DNA from: Nonomuraea endophytica | Lineage (GTDB): Bacteria; Actinomycetota; Actinomycetes; Streptosporangiales; Streptosporangiaceae | DNA: 64,000 nt | Direction of reading: 5' to 3' | NCBI RefSeq assembly: GCF_014203235.1 | Contig: NZ_JACHIN010000006.1 | Span: 372,001 to 436,000 of the forward strand | Part shown: positions 24,894 through 33,221 of the stretch, one piece after another | Numbering within the stretch: position 1 is the first letter of the stretch | Layout of the letters: each line of letters opens with the position of its first letter | The notes under the pieces: generated by a model | Databases searched by the model: none | What the model was told of the DNA's origin: nothing | What the model saw: only the letters and a program-made list of their open reading frames with translations | Made by a program: the position numbers and the translations under genes

Positions 24894-25852
24894 CAAGCTG
24901 GTGGTTCCCGCAGGAGCCGCTGCGGCGCGTCCGTCTCCTGGGGGTCGTCGTCTATCTGTTCCTGCCGGTGGACATGATCCTGTTCACCGGCGGCGTGTGG
25001 GGCCACGCGCACGGCTCGTCCATCTACCGGCCGGTCCTGGTGGCACGCCTGCTCCACCTGCCCGGGGCTGGCACTGCGCTGGTGTACACGCTGTTCGCGG
25101 TCGTCGTGCTCGGCGCGCTCGTCGCCGCCGCCGGCCGGCTGCCGAGGGTGGCGGGGTACGTGGTCGCGCTCGGATACACCTACTGGGCCGTGCTCGCGAT
25201 GTCGTACGGCAAGGTCGACCACGACCACCTGGCCCTGATCGTCACCCTCTTCGTCCTGCCCACCGTGGGCCGCGCCACCGTCAGGACGCTGCCCACCGCG
25301 GACCAGCCCACCGTCAGGACGCTGCCCACCGTCCGGACGCTGCCCACCGCGGGACGTGCCACTGGCAAGACGCCGGGCCCCGGCGGGGCGTCAACGTGCG
25401 GGCAGGCGGCGGGGTGGGCGTTGCGGTGTGTGCAGATCGCCGTCGTGGCCACCTACTTCCTGTCCGCCTACGCGAAGATCCGGCACGGCGGGTGGGAGTG
25501 GCCCAACGGCGCCACGTTCCAGTGGGCGGTCACCCGGCGGGGCACGTTCTTCGGGCACTTCGTCGCGGGCATCCCCGGCGCGCTGCTCATCGGCCAGTGG
25601 GTGGTGCTGCTGGCCGAGACGGCCTCGCCGGTCCTGCTGTTCCTGCGCGGCAGGGCGCTGTACGCCGGGGTGGCGTTCTTCCTCGCCTTCCACGTCGTGA
25701 CCTGGGCGGCGATCACGATCCACTTCCTGCCGCACGTGATCTGCCTGGCCGCGTTCCTACCTCTTGAGCGGGTCGTCCAGCGCGCACGCCGCGGTGCCGC
25801 CGGGCAGCCGGTGCCGGTTGCCTGCGACAAGGCGGTAGACGCCGTGGGCTAG
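24878..25852 (+). CDS. HTTM-domain membrane protein
   Basis: 324 aa with several transmembrane helices and the HTTM pattern seen in vitamin K-dependent gamma-carboxylase relatives (SAYAKIRHGGWEWPNGATFQWAV near the middle). No carboxylase catalytic region is evident. A cytoplasmic or periplasmic loop (about residues 130-170) is made of tandem TVRTLPT repeats. It overlaps the preceding gene, and its end overlaps the convergent DCC gene by 96 bases. HTTM and DCC proteins are often neighbours, suggesting a thiol-redox-linked membrane function (inference). Confidence 0.82.
   Translation: MAGPLTSWWFPQEPLRRVRLLGVVVYLFLPVDMILFTGGVWGHAHGSSIYRPVLVARLLHLPGAGTALVYTLFAVVVLGALVAAAGRLPRVAGYVVALGYTYWAVLAMSYGKVDHDHLALIVTLFVLPTVGRATVRTLPTADQPTVRTLPTVRTLPTAGRATGKTPGPGGASTCGQAAGWALRCVQIAVVATYFLSAYAKIRHGGWEWPNGATFQWAVTRRGTFFGHFVAGIPGALLIGQWVVLLAETASPVLLFLRGRALYAGVAFFLAFHVVTWAAITIHFLPHVICLAAFLPLERVVQRARRGAAGQPVPVACDKAVDAVG
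25276..25349 (+). repeat. Tandem 23-base repeats inside the HTTM gene
   Basis: Copies at 25276-25298 and 25309-25331 are identical, and one at 25327-25349 has a single change. They encode TVRTLPT units in a loop between helices. Confidence 0.8.
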
Positions 25853-26131
25853 CCAGCGGACCGGCGGCAGCCGCAGGATCGCGCCGATCGGGCTCCAGGG
25901 CAGGCCGGCGTGGAGGAGGAGCTTGGCGACCGCCTGGGCGCCGCCGTACACGCCACTGCCGGACACCCACAGCAGCTCGTGGCGCGCCCGCTCCTCGGTC
26001 ACGCCGAGGGCGGCCAGGTCGGCCGCCTGCCAGGCGGTGATCCGCGCCCGGACGCGCATGCGCCGCTCGATGAAGCGCACGCACGTCGTGCAGAACCCGC
26101 AGTCTCCGTCGTAGACGAGCACGGCTGTCAT
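25757..26131 (-). CDS. DCC family thiol-disulfide oxidoreductase-like protein (DUF393)
   Basis: 124 aa starting MTAVLVYDGDCGFCTTCV. The YDGDCGFC motif defines the DCC family, with a CxxC-type redox pair plus another Cys three residues on. Later conserved patterns (SGSGVYGGAQAVAKLLL, HGVYRLVAGNRHRL) also fit. Its 3' end overlaps the HTTM gene antisense over 96 bases, so their mRNAs could interfere. Probably partners the HTTM protein. Confidence 0.9.
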   Translation of the reverse strand: MTAVLVYDGDCGFCTTCVRFIERRMRVRARITAWQAADLAALGVTEERARHELLWVSGSGVYGGAQAVAKLLLHAGLPWSPIGAILRLPPVRWLAHGVYRLVAGNRHRLPGGTAACALDDPLKR

Positions 26132-26196
26132 GTACCCAACCTAACCCCAGCGCCGGAGCGGGCGGCGTCGAGGAGGTCCCGGGTGCGGGGGTGGGC

Positions 26197-26565
26197 GGTC
26201 ATCGCCGAACGCGGCGGCGTGATCAGCGTCGCGGCGGCGATCCCCATGTTCATCGACCACGCCGACTCCAGCGCCGAGCGGGTCGTCGACCAGATCGAGC
26301 ACCTGGTGAACGTGGCCGGCGCCGACCACGCCGGCCTCGGCCCCGACTTCATCGAGGACTACTTCCGGCAGGCCTTCGGCGGCCGGCCGGCGCGGACTCC
26401 CGGCATCAGGGACGGCTTCACCCCCGCCGAGATCGAACGCCCCGCCGACCTGCCCAAGATCACCGAGACCATGGCGCGCCGGGACTTCGCCGAGGCCGAC
26501 ATCAGGAAGATCCTCGGCGAGAACGTCATGCGGGTGCTGCGCGGGGTGATGGGCCGCCCGCTCTG
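26197..26565 (+). pseudogene. Fragment of a membrane dipeptidase (peptidase M19)
   Basis: In one plus-strand frame the residues VIAERGGVISV, ERVVDQIEHLVNVAGADHAGLGPDFIEDYF and FAEADIRKILGENVMRVLRGVMG match the C-terminal third of M19 dipeptidases. The N-terminal two thirds with the HxD zinc ligands are missing and no start or natural stop exists. The end runs up to the convergent PPK2 stop. It is a gene relic, not a working enzyme. Confidence 0.8.
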
Positions 26566-26572
26566 CTCGGGG

Positions 26573-27556
26573 TCAGCGCGTGCCGTTCATGCCGGTGTGG
26601 TCCTCGTCGACGATGTCGGCCGCGGAGATCACGATGCGCGGGTCGGGGGTCTTGACCACGGTCTCGTCCTTGTCCTCGTAGTCGAACAGGCTCAGGACGT
26701 GGCGCATCGCCTCCGTCCTGGCGCGCTTCTTGTCGTTGCTCTTGATCACCGTCCAGGGCGCGATCTCGGTGTCGGTGTGCAGGAACATGTCCTCCTTGGC
26801 GGCCGTGTACTCGTTCCACCGGTCCAGCGACTCCAGGTCCATGGGCGACAGCTTCCACTGCCGGACCGGGTCGACCTGCCGGATGATGAACCGGGTGCGC
26901 TGCTCGGCGCGCGAGACCGAGAACCACAGCTTGACCAGGTGGATCCCCGACTCGACCAGCATCCGCTCGAACAGCGGCGCCTGCTCGACGAACTCGAGAT
27001 ACTGCCTCTCCGTGCAGAAGCCCATCACCCGCTCCACCCCGGCGCGGTTGTACCAGGAGCGGTCGAACATCACGATCTCCCCCGCCGACGGCAGGTGAGC
27101 GACGTAGCGCTGGAAGTACCACTGGGTCCGCTCGCGCTCGCTGGGCTTCTCCAGGGCGACGACCGTGGCTCCGCGCGGGTTGAGGTGCTCGGTGAACCTC
27201 TTGATCGTGCCGCCCTTGCCCGCGGCGTCGCGGCCCTCGAACAGGATCACCAGCCGCCCGCCGGTGTGCTTGATCCAGTACTGCAGCTTGAGCAGCTCGA
27301 TCTGCAGCAGCCGCTTGTCGTGGTCGTAGCGGGCGCGGTCCATCCTTTCGGCGTACGGGTAGTGCTCGCGCCAGGTGGACACCGCCTGGCCGTCGGCGCG
27401 GATCAGGACCGGGTCGTCGTCGTCGGAGTTGTCCACGGTCAGCCCGGGGGTGATCTCCAGCAGGTGGCTGTCCTCGGCGGCGGTCTGCGGATCGATGACC
27501 CCCTCTCCGATCGGGGGCGTGCTCCGCCCGTGCGCGGCGGCCTCAGTGTTTCCCAT
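26573..27556 (-). CDS. ppk2: Polyphosphate kinase 2 (PPK2)
   Basis: 327 aa from ATG 27556. Walker A is LFEGRDAAGKGGTIKRF, Walker B is FDRSWYNRAGVERVMGF, and the lid region RQVDPVRQWKLSPMDLES is present. This is a class I PPK2, which transfers phosphate between polyphosphate and nucleoside diphosphates, in the cytoplasm. The first ~60 residues are acidic and variable, as in many actinobacterial members. No polyphosphate genes adjoin it. Confidence 0.95.
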   Translation of the reverse strand: MGNTEAAAHGRSTPPIGEGVIDPQTAAEDSHLLEITPGLTVDNSDDDDPVLIRADGQAVSTWREHYPYAERMDRARYDHDKRLLQIELLKLQYWIKHTGGRLVILFEGRDAAGKGGTIKRFTEHLNPRGATVVALEKPSERERTQWYFQRYVAHLPSAGEIVMFDRSWYNRAGVERVMGFCTERQYLEFVEQAPLFERMLVESGIHLVKLWFSVSRAEQRTRFIIRQVDPVRQWKLSPMDLESLDRWNEYTAAKEDMFLHTDTEIAPWTVIKSNDKKRARTEAMRHVLSLFDYEDKDETVVKTPDPRIVISAADIVDEDHTGMNGTR

Positions 27557-27623
27557 GTCACCCAGGTACCCGCGTACGCCCAAGACCTTCCGGCAAACCA
27601 GGCGAACGTTGGGCAAACACCGC

Positions 27624-28103
27624 TCAGGCCTCGCGGGGCGGCGCGGGCACGTCGCTGTAGTCGACCTCGGGCAGCTTGGTGATGGCCCCCGCGCCCACGC
27701 GCACGTGCACGACGCCGTCACCCTGGGCTCCGGCGCCGGGCGGCACCGCCAGGAAGCCCTCCCAGTGGTCGGCCCCGCGCCGCCAGGCCAGCAGGAAGGC
27801 CGGGTCGCCGCCCTTGATCAGCACCATCGGCGGCATCCGCAACGGCGGCGGCTCCGTCTCGCCGGGGCCGGGGCGCGGCACGGCCGAGTAGTCGACGCGG
27901 GGCAGGTTGTTCAGCTCAGCGGCCGGGGCCCAGCGGTAGTTGAGCCCGTGCACCGGCTCGCCGCGCACGTCGACCTGCGACTGCGGTACGGCGAGCCGGC
28001 CTTCCCAGTGGTCGGTCCCGCGTCGCCAGGCGAGCAGGAACGCGGGAGTCTTGCCCTGGTACAGAACCATCGGCGGCATCTGGAGCGGTTCGACAGCATC
28101 CAC
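27624..28103 (-). CDS. Hypothetical protein with internal duplication
   Basis: 159 aa made of two copies of a ~75-residue unit. Each starts with MPPMVL, then AFLLAWRRG(T/A)DHWEG and a VPxxxV stretch, and ends with LPxVDYSxVP. No family recognised, and no signal or membrane segment. The tight conservation of WRRGxDHWEG in both halves suggests a binding surface. It lies in the same orientation 48 bases from the LCP gene end. Confidence 0.7.
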   Translation of the reverse strand: MDAVEPLQMPPMVLYQGKTPAFLLAWRRGTDHWEGRLAVPQSQVDVRGEPVHGLNYRWAPAAELNNLPRVDYSAVPRPGPGETEPPPLRMPPMVLIKGGDPAFLLAWRRGADHWEGFLAVPPGAGAQGDGVVHVRVGAGAITKLPEVDYSDVPAPPREA

Positions 28104-28151
28104 ACCCGGAGAGTAGCCGGGCGCGGCGACAGAAATGCCCCCTCCGGAGAG

Positions 28152-29582
28152 TCAGGCCGCGCAGGTGGAGGCCAGCTTGGACACCCCGCCGGATGGTTTG
28201 GGCTTCTTGGTGACACCGGCCGAGGGCGTGCTCGTAGCCGACGGCGTCGGCTTGGTCGTGATCCCACCGACGGTGGCGGTCCGTACGGCCCGGCGGATGC
28301 GCGGGAAGTCCGGATAGGCAGGGTTGTAGGCAGGCGGCACGAAGCTCATCGTCGCCACCCGCCCCGACTTGACCCGGTCGGCCAGCGGGACGAGTTCACC
28401 CAGCAGGTCGCGCGGGATGTCGGTGACGAACGTGCTCTTGGCGGCGCGGGCCAGCGCGTTGAACTTCAGCAGCACGTTGGCCGGCTGGAGCTGGCTGAGC
28501 ATCGCGTTCATGACGCACTGCTGGCGCTTCATCCGGGTGCTGTTGTCGCCTCCGGCGCAGCTGCTGCCGGGGTGGTCGCGGGCCCTGCCGTACCAGAGGG
28601 CCTGCTCGCCGTTGAGCTTGTGGGTGCCGGCCTTGACCACGCCGCCGTCGCTGCGGCCGACGCCGTAGCAGATGTCACGCTCCACCTTGATGGTGACGCC
28701 GCCCAGCGCGTCGATCAGCCGGGCCACGCCCCACATGTTGACCATCATGTAGTAGTCGACCTTGAGGCCGAGGATCTGGCCGAGCGCGCCCTTGAGCGCG
28801 TCTCCGGCGCGGGTGCGCGCGTGCCCGGCGACCTCGGGGTGGGCGTCGGCGTACGCCCACACGCCGTTGAGCAGGTCGGCGCTGCCCCGGCCCTGACCGG
28901 GGGGCAGCCAGAAGTTCTTGGGCGGCGGGAACCGCTTGGCCATGGCGCTGCCCGGCGGGAACGGGGCGTTCTCCATCTCCCTGGGCAGCGCGAACAGGAC
29001 CGAGTCCCCGGTCTTCACGTCGATGCTGACGACGTTGATGCTGTCGGTCCTGATGCCCACGCCCTGCCGGGAGGCGGCGCCGTCGCCGCCGAGCAGGGCG
29101 ATGTTGAGCCGCCGGCGCCCGTCGAAGGGGTCCTTGGGGTCGATCGGCTTGCTGGCGGTCTCCTTGAACACCTCGTCGATCGCCTCGTTGGAGGTGCGCG
29201 CGGTCGCCGCCACGAAGGTGAACGGCACCGCCACCGCCACGGCCAGCACCCCGGCGACCGCCCCGGTGGCGGCCTGCGCCCGGCGCGGCAGGCTCCCCGG
29301 CCGCATCGCCACGTACGAGGCGACCACCACGGCCGCCCAGGCCAGCCCGCCTACGACGCAGCCGACGATCAGGCCGGTCACCACCGACGGGTCCGCGACC
29401 AGCCCGGCGAGCTGCGTGCCGTTGACCAGGACGACCGTCGTGAGCGTCGCCAGAAGCAGGACGTAGAGCGTGAGGATCACGATGCCGGTGCGCCGCTTGC
29501 CCGCGCGCAGGTGCGCGGCGCCGGGCACGAGGACGGACAGCAGCGTCCAGCCGATCACTGACAGAACGCTCGACTTGCCCAC
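28152..29582 (-). CDS. LytR-CpsA-Psr (LCP) family protein
   Basis: 476 aa. The N-terminal ~140 residues hold four or five hydrophobic helices (VIGWTLLSVLVPGAAHL, IVILTLYVLLLATLTTVVLV, VVTGLIVGCVVGGLAWAAVVVASYV, GAVAGVLAVAVAVPF), more than the usual single one. They are followed by an LCP domain with LLGGDGAASRQGVGIRTDSINVVSID, the conserved Arg/Asp core and LNGEQALWYGRARDHPGSS. LCP enzymes attach glycopolymers to peptidoglycan. The tail is Pro/Thr/Lys-rich. Confidence 0.92.
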   Translation of the reverse strand: MGKSSVLSVIGWTLLSVLVPGAAHLRAGKRRTGIVILTLYVLLLATLTTVVLVNGTQLAGLVADPSVVTGLIVGCVVGGLAWAAVVVASYVAMRPGSLPRRAQAATGAVAGVLAVAVAVPFTFVAATARTSNEAIDEVFKETASKPIDPKDPFDGRRRLNIALLGGDGAASRQGVGIRTDSINVVSIDVKTGDSVLFALPREMENAPFPPGSAMAKRFPPPKNFWLPPGQGRGSADLLNGVWAYADAHPEVAGHARTRAGDALKGALGQILGLKVDYYMMVNMWGVARLIDALGGVTIKVERDICYGVGRSDGGVVKAGTHKLNGEQALWYGRARDHPGSSCAGGDNSTRMKRQQCVMNAMLSQLQPANVLLKFNALARAAKSTFVTDIPRDLLGELVPLADRVKSGRVATMSFVPPAYNPAYPDFPRIRRAVRTATVGGITTKPTPSATSTPSAGVTKKPKPSGGVSKLASTCAA

Positions 29583-29646
29583 GCCGCCTCGGCTTTCACG
29601 ACAAACGTACAGATGTGGGCAAATAAGGTAGCAGGGGTTTCACCGG

Positions 29647-29928
29647 TCACGAGACGACAGTTCCGGCTCCCTCCCATCCGAGGGTGGAGGCGCGGGGGCA
29701 CAGGCCTACCGGCATGAGCCGGGGACCCGCGGGCTCGCCGCCCTCGATGCGGCGGACGAGCAGGTCGAGCAGCGCGTTCGCGGCCTCGGCCGCGCTGCCG
29801 GGGAGCTTGTCGGGCTTGGCGAGCACGAGCAGCGTGTCGCGGCCGCGCGCCCGCGACCACTCGGCGTGGGCGCGTTCGGCGTCGGTGAACCACGACCACT
29901 CGATGTCGACGGAGAGCACGGAGAGCAT
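29647..29928 (-). pseudogene. Short ORF ending in a LacI-like C-terminus, possible remnant
   Basis: 93 aa. The last 45 residues (LLDLLVRRIEGGEPAGPRLMPVGLCPRASTLGW) resemble the end of LacI/GalR ligand-binding domains (LL..I.G......LP..LVVRAST). The first half (SVDIEWSWFTDAERAHAEWSRARG) does not fit that family and no DNA-binding domain is present. A fragment or chimera is more likely than a complete gene. Confidence 0.35.
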
Positions 29929-30029
29929 CGCGACGCGCTCGGCCAGGACTTCTTCGGTGCGGAGATGGGAGGCGGGGGTGCCGTTCCTGGTGAAGCTGGG
30001 GGTTCTCGAACTGACCGCAGGGGTCCTGA

Positions 30030-30167
30030 CGGACTGGTTCGTGCTTCCCCGCCGCCGTCCGCCCCGACCTGGCCGACAGCCGGGCCATGCGCTGGGTGGA
30101 CACGATCACCTTCCTCGGCCTGTCCACCGGGTACGTGGTGCTCGCCGTGGCCGTCCTCCTGCGCTGA
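30030..30167 (+). pseudogene. C-terminal membrane-protein remnant
   Basis: A frame open from 30030 (in-frame stop at 30027) ends RAMRWVDTITFLGLSTGYVVLAVAVLLR then TGA. It looks like one final transmembrane helix with a conserved lead-in, lacking the rest of the protein. Too little remains to name the family. Confidence 0.3.
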
Positions 30168-30241
30168 CGCCTCATCCGTGAACCTTTCGGGCGCCCCCCG
30201 GCAAGTACGGGTGTTCCCGAATTCCCACGGAAAGGCCCTCT

Positions 30242-30802
30242 ATGAAGGGATCGACAGCGACCGCGGAAGGCGCGGACGCGGCCCTGATAAGCCGGTCGTT
30301 GCAGGAGCCGGACGCCTTCGCCGAGATCTTCGACCGGTACGCGCCCGCGCTTCACCGCTTCGCCGCGCGCAGGCTCGGTGACGAGGCGGCCGACGACGTC
30401 GTCTCGGAGACCTTCCTGAACGCCTTCCAGCACCGGCGCCGCTACAACGCCGAGTACGGCACCGCCCGCCCCTGGCTGTACGGCATCGCGACGAACGTCA
30501 TCCGGCGGCGGCGCCGTACCGAGGTCTCGCACTACCAGGCGAGCCTGCGCGACGGCGCGAGGCCGCTGCCGTCCGGGCTGGTGGAGGACGGGGTCACCAC
30601 GCTCGCGGTGAACCGGCCGCTGGTCTCGGCGATCGCCGGGCTGAAGGCGGGCGACCGCGACGTCCTGCTGCTGGTGGCGTGGGCGGAGTTCACCTACGAG
30701 GAGACGGCCGCCGCGCTGTCCATCCCCGTGGGAACGGTGCGTTCGCGGCTCAACCGGGCCAGAACCCAGGTGCGAGAGGCTTTGGAGGCCAATCATGGAT
30801 GA
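30242..30802 (+). CDS. ECF RNA polymerase sigma factor
   Basis: 186 aa: sigma2 region (FAEIFDRYAPALHRFAARRLGDEAADDVVSETFLNAF, RPWLYGIATNVI) and sigma4 region (LLLVAWAEFTYEETAAALSIPVGTVRSRLNRARTQVREAL). A TGAACC element about 60 bases upstream resembles ECF -35 boxes, so autoregulation is possible. It overlaps the next gene by eight bases; that neighbour is the usual partner and probably modulates the sigma factor. Confidence 0.93.
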   Translation: MKGSTATAEGADAALISRSLQEPDAFAEIFDRYAPALHRFAARRLGDEAADDVVSETFLNAFQHRRRYNAEYGTARPWLYGIATNVIRRRRRTEVSHYQASLRDGARPLPSGLVEDGVTTLAVNRPLVSAIAGLKAGDRDVLLLVAWAEFTYEETAAALSIPVGTVRSRLNRARTQVREALEANHG

Positions 30803-31766
30803 GATGACCCAGGTCAGGCAGCTCTGGGCGGAGAAGCCGGAACCGGACCGGCAGAACCTGGCGCCGCTGCGCGCGTCGCTGCTGCGGGACACGCGACGGC
30901 CCCGTGGCTCGCTCTCGCGGGGGCGAGCGATGCCACGGCTCCTGCTGGCCGGCGGGCTGGCGGCGGCGGTGACGGCGGGCCTGGTCGTGTTCCTTCCCGG
31001 CGCGGCCCCGGCCAGCGCCCAGGAGGTGCTGCGGCGGGCCGCCGCGGCCGCCGAGGAGCAGCCCGACCTCAAGCCGGGACCCGAGCAGTACGTCTACACC
31101 CGCTTCCAGAACCAGCGAACCCAGGTCCAGAACGGCAAGGGGGAGCTGACGAGCGGAGTCGAGGAGCGCTGGGAACCGGCCGTGGGCCGCAAGCCGTGGC
31201 TGATGCGCGAACGCGAGACGGGCCAGGCGGACGCGCCGGGACTGCCGCGGGCCCACTTCCCCCTGTCGAGCGGGATCACCGACAGCGTCTTCGAGCTCGA
31301 CTGCGCGACGCCGCCGTCCGGCGAGCTGACCTATGCCGGAATAGCCGACGTCACGCCCGCCGAACTGCGCGAGCGGGTCGCGGCCGGGGGGCCCGACGTC
31401 TGGCAGACGGTCAGCCTGCTGATCCGTACCGCGGCGGTCCGGCCGAGCGTGACCCCGGAGCTCTACAAGATCGCCGCCGAGATCCCGGGCATCAGGCTGA
31501 TTCCCGAGCGGGTGGACGCCGCAGGCAGGCCCGGCATCGCGGTGGCGCTGGACAAGGACGGCGCCAGAAGCGAGATGATCTTCGATCGGGAGACGTTCCG
31601 CTATCTCGGCGACCGGTATGAGGAGCTCGAACCGGCGAAGCGGACCAACGGCAACCCGAAGATGCGACTGGTCACCGTCAACTCCAGCGCGCTGGTCGCC
31701 GTGGACGTGGCCGACGGGCTCCCCCGGCTCGCGCCGGACGCCACCACCTCCAAGATCCCCTGCTGA
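30795..31766 (+). CDS. CU044_5270 family protein, probable sigma-factor partner
   Basis: 323 aa. A cytoplasmic N-terminus (MDEMTQVRQLWAEKPEPDRQNLAPLRASLL), one transmembrane helix (LLLAGGLAAAVTAGLVVFLP) and an extracellular domain starting ASAQEVLRRAAAAA match the actinobacterial CU044_5270 family. That family is regularly encoded after ECF sigma factors. It may be the anti-sigma or sensing component, though no zinc-binding anti-sigma motif is visible. Confidence 0.88.
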   Translation: MDEMTQVRQLWAEKPEPDRQNLAPLRASLLRDTRRPRGSLSRGRAMPRLLLAGGLAAAVTAGLVVFLPGAAPASAQEVLRRAAAAAEEQPDLKPGPEQYVYTRFQNQRTQVQNGKGELTSGVEERWEPAVGRKPWLMRERETGQADAPGLPRAHFPLSSGITDSVFELDCATPPSGELTYAGIADVTPAELRERVAAGGPDVWQTVSLLIRTAAVRPSVTPELYKIAAEIPGIRLIPERVDAAGRPGIAVALDKDGARSEMIFDRETFRYLGDRYEELEPAKRTNGNPKMRLVTVNSSALVAVDVADGLPRLAPDATTSKIPC

Positions 31767-31769
31767 TCT

Positions 31770-31819
31770 CCGGTACGGCGGAGCCGCTTCCCAGGCCATG
31801 GGCGGCTCCGCCGTACCGG
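31770..31819. terminator. Strong bidirectional terminator hairpin
   Basis: Perfect 18-base arms (31770-31787 and 31802-31819, beginning CCGGTACGGCGGAG) flank a 14-base loop between two convergent genes. Confidence 0.85.
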
Positions 31820-31824
31820 ATGAT

Positions 31825-32721
31825 TCAGGGAGCGTCGGCGAGGATGCGGTCCAGGGTGCGGCGGCCCATGTGGCTCATCACCGGGTTGCTGGCGACGTAG
31901 TACCAGACCACGCCCATCGCCTGCACGAAGGCCCACGCCTTGCCCCGCGCCCACTCCAGGTCGCCGCTGCCGACCCGCTCGCGCAGGATGGCCCGGGGCC
32001 CTGGCTCCAGCAGGTGCCAGGCGCTCACGAGGTCGAGGGCGGGGTCGGCCGGTCCGAAGCCGCCCACGTCGAGCACCCCGGCCAGCCGGCCGCCCGAGAC
32101 GAGGACGTTGCCGGGGATCAGGTCGCCGTGGTTCATGACGTCGGCGGACTCGCGGGGCAGGGTCCGCAGGGCATTCCAGGTGGCGCGCAGCCGGGGGACG
32201 TCGAGCAGGTGCTCGCTCTCGCGCAGGCACCTCTCCACCCAATCGTCGTGCGTGGTCAGGTCGCCGCCCCTGCCGCCGCCGGTGAACCTGCGACCGCGCG
32301 TCTCGACGGCGCGCAGCCCGGTGATCAGCTCGGCCAGGTCGTGCGCGAACGCCGCCGACTCCCCCGGGTCCTCGTCGCTGGCCACGGCGCCCGGCAGCCA
32401 GGTCTGCACCGACCACGGCAGCGGGTAGCCCTCCCCCGGCTCGCCGAGCGCGATCGGCTCAGGTGTGCGGAAGCGGGTGGCGTCCAGCAGTTCGCGGGCC
32501 GCCGCCGCCTCGGCCTCCAGCCACCGGCGGGCCGCATCGGGCTCGCGCGCCTCGATGGGGAACCTGGCCGCGAGATCCCCGCCGATGCGGAAGATGGCGT
32601 TGACCGTGCCCTGGCTTTCGACCCGCCTGACCGGCAGGTCCTTCCATGCGGGGAACTGCCCGGCGACGAGCGCGCGGACCGTGTCGAGGGGGACGGCCAG
32701 TTCGTCGGCGTGCATCTTCAT
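31825..32721 (-). CDS. Aminoglycoside phosphotransferase-family kinase
   Basis: 298 aa. The catalytic loop is MNHGDLIPGNVLV (HGD...N) and the metal-binding motif is LDVGGFGPADPALDL, where the usual DFG-like aspartate spacing is kept but with GG. The N-terminal lobe has VNAIFRIGGDLAARFP. Such proteins phosphorylate aminoglycosides or small metabolites; resistance cannot be concluded from sequence. Cytosolic, stands alone. Confidence 0.88.
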   Translation of the reverse strand: MKMHADELAVPLDTVRALVAGQFPAWKDLPVRRVESQGTVNAIFRIGGDLAARFPIEAREPDAARRWLEAEAAAARELLDATRFRTPEPIALGEPGEGYPLPWSVQTWLPGAVASDEDPGESAAFAHDLAELITGLRAVETRGRRFTGGGRGGDLTTHDDWVERCLRESEHLLDVPRLRATWNALRTLPRESADVMNHGDLIPGNVLVSGGRLAGVLDVGGFGPADPALDLVSAWHLLEPGPRAILRERVGSGDLEWARGKAWAFVQAMGVVWYYVASNPVMSHMGRRTLDRILADAP

Positions 32722-32770
32722 CGGAAGAGCCTACGCTGTGGCGTGATCAGGCTCTGACAAGGAAGGCCAG

Positions 32771-33100
32771 GTGCAACGCATGATCGCGCGAACGTGGCGT
32801 GGATGGGCCGGAAAGGCGACGGCCGACGACTACCAGCGGCACTACGGGTCGGAGGTGGCGGTTAATCTGCGGAAGATCGACGGCTTCCTCGGCGCCCGCC
32901 TGCTGCGGCAGGACGACGGCGACGAGGTGCTGTTCACCTCGATCGCGTACTTCACCGGCATGGACGAGATCCGCGCCTTCGCCGGTGAGGATCCCGGGCA
33001 GGCGGTGCTCGCTGACGTGGCCCGCCGCGCCCTGACCCGGTGGGACGAGCGCGTCACCCACCACGAGGTCGCCGTGGACCTGCCGGTCCACGACTCCTGA
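32771..33100 (+). CDS. Antibiotic biosynthesis monooxygenase-like (dimeric alpha/beta barrel) protein
   Basis: 109 aa of ABM-like fold: ARTWRGWAGKATADDYQRHY, then GFLGARLLRQDDGDEVLFTSIAYFTGMDEIRAFAG. GTG 32771 lies four bases after GGAAGG; ATG 32780 is the alternative. Members range from heme-degrading enzymes to unknown stress proteins; no catalytic residue is diagnostic here. Confidence 0.82.
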   Translation: MQRMIARTWRGWAGKATADDYQRHYGSEVAVNLRKIDGFLGARLLRQDDGDEVLFTSIAYFTGMDEIRAFAGEDPGQAVLADVARRALTRWDERVTHHEVAVDLPVHDS

Positions 33101-33221
33101 CCGTTTTCCACGGTCACACCACCGGGGGCGGGCCGTCCGACAGGTGCGCCCGTCCCCGCAGGCGTCCACCCGCTGCGGCTGTCTCCCGCGGGCCGTCCAC
33201 CGGGGGGCGGCCCGGCGTTGG

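Noticed and set aside
21894..24896. 1000-codon minus-strand frame over the LuxR-type regulator
   Set aside because: The frame at 21998-24271 carries Walker and LuxR motifs; the longer one is a low-information Arg/Pro/Ala-rich shadow.
31825..32721. Aminoglycoside resistance determinant
   Set aside because: The APH fold is clear but the family is broad; no resistance context is present, so only the fold is claimed.
33101..33221. GC-rich gap with repeated GGGCCGTCC words as a regulatory RNA
   Set aside because: No stable defined hairpin or conserved RNA motif could be recognised.
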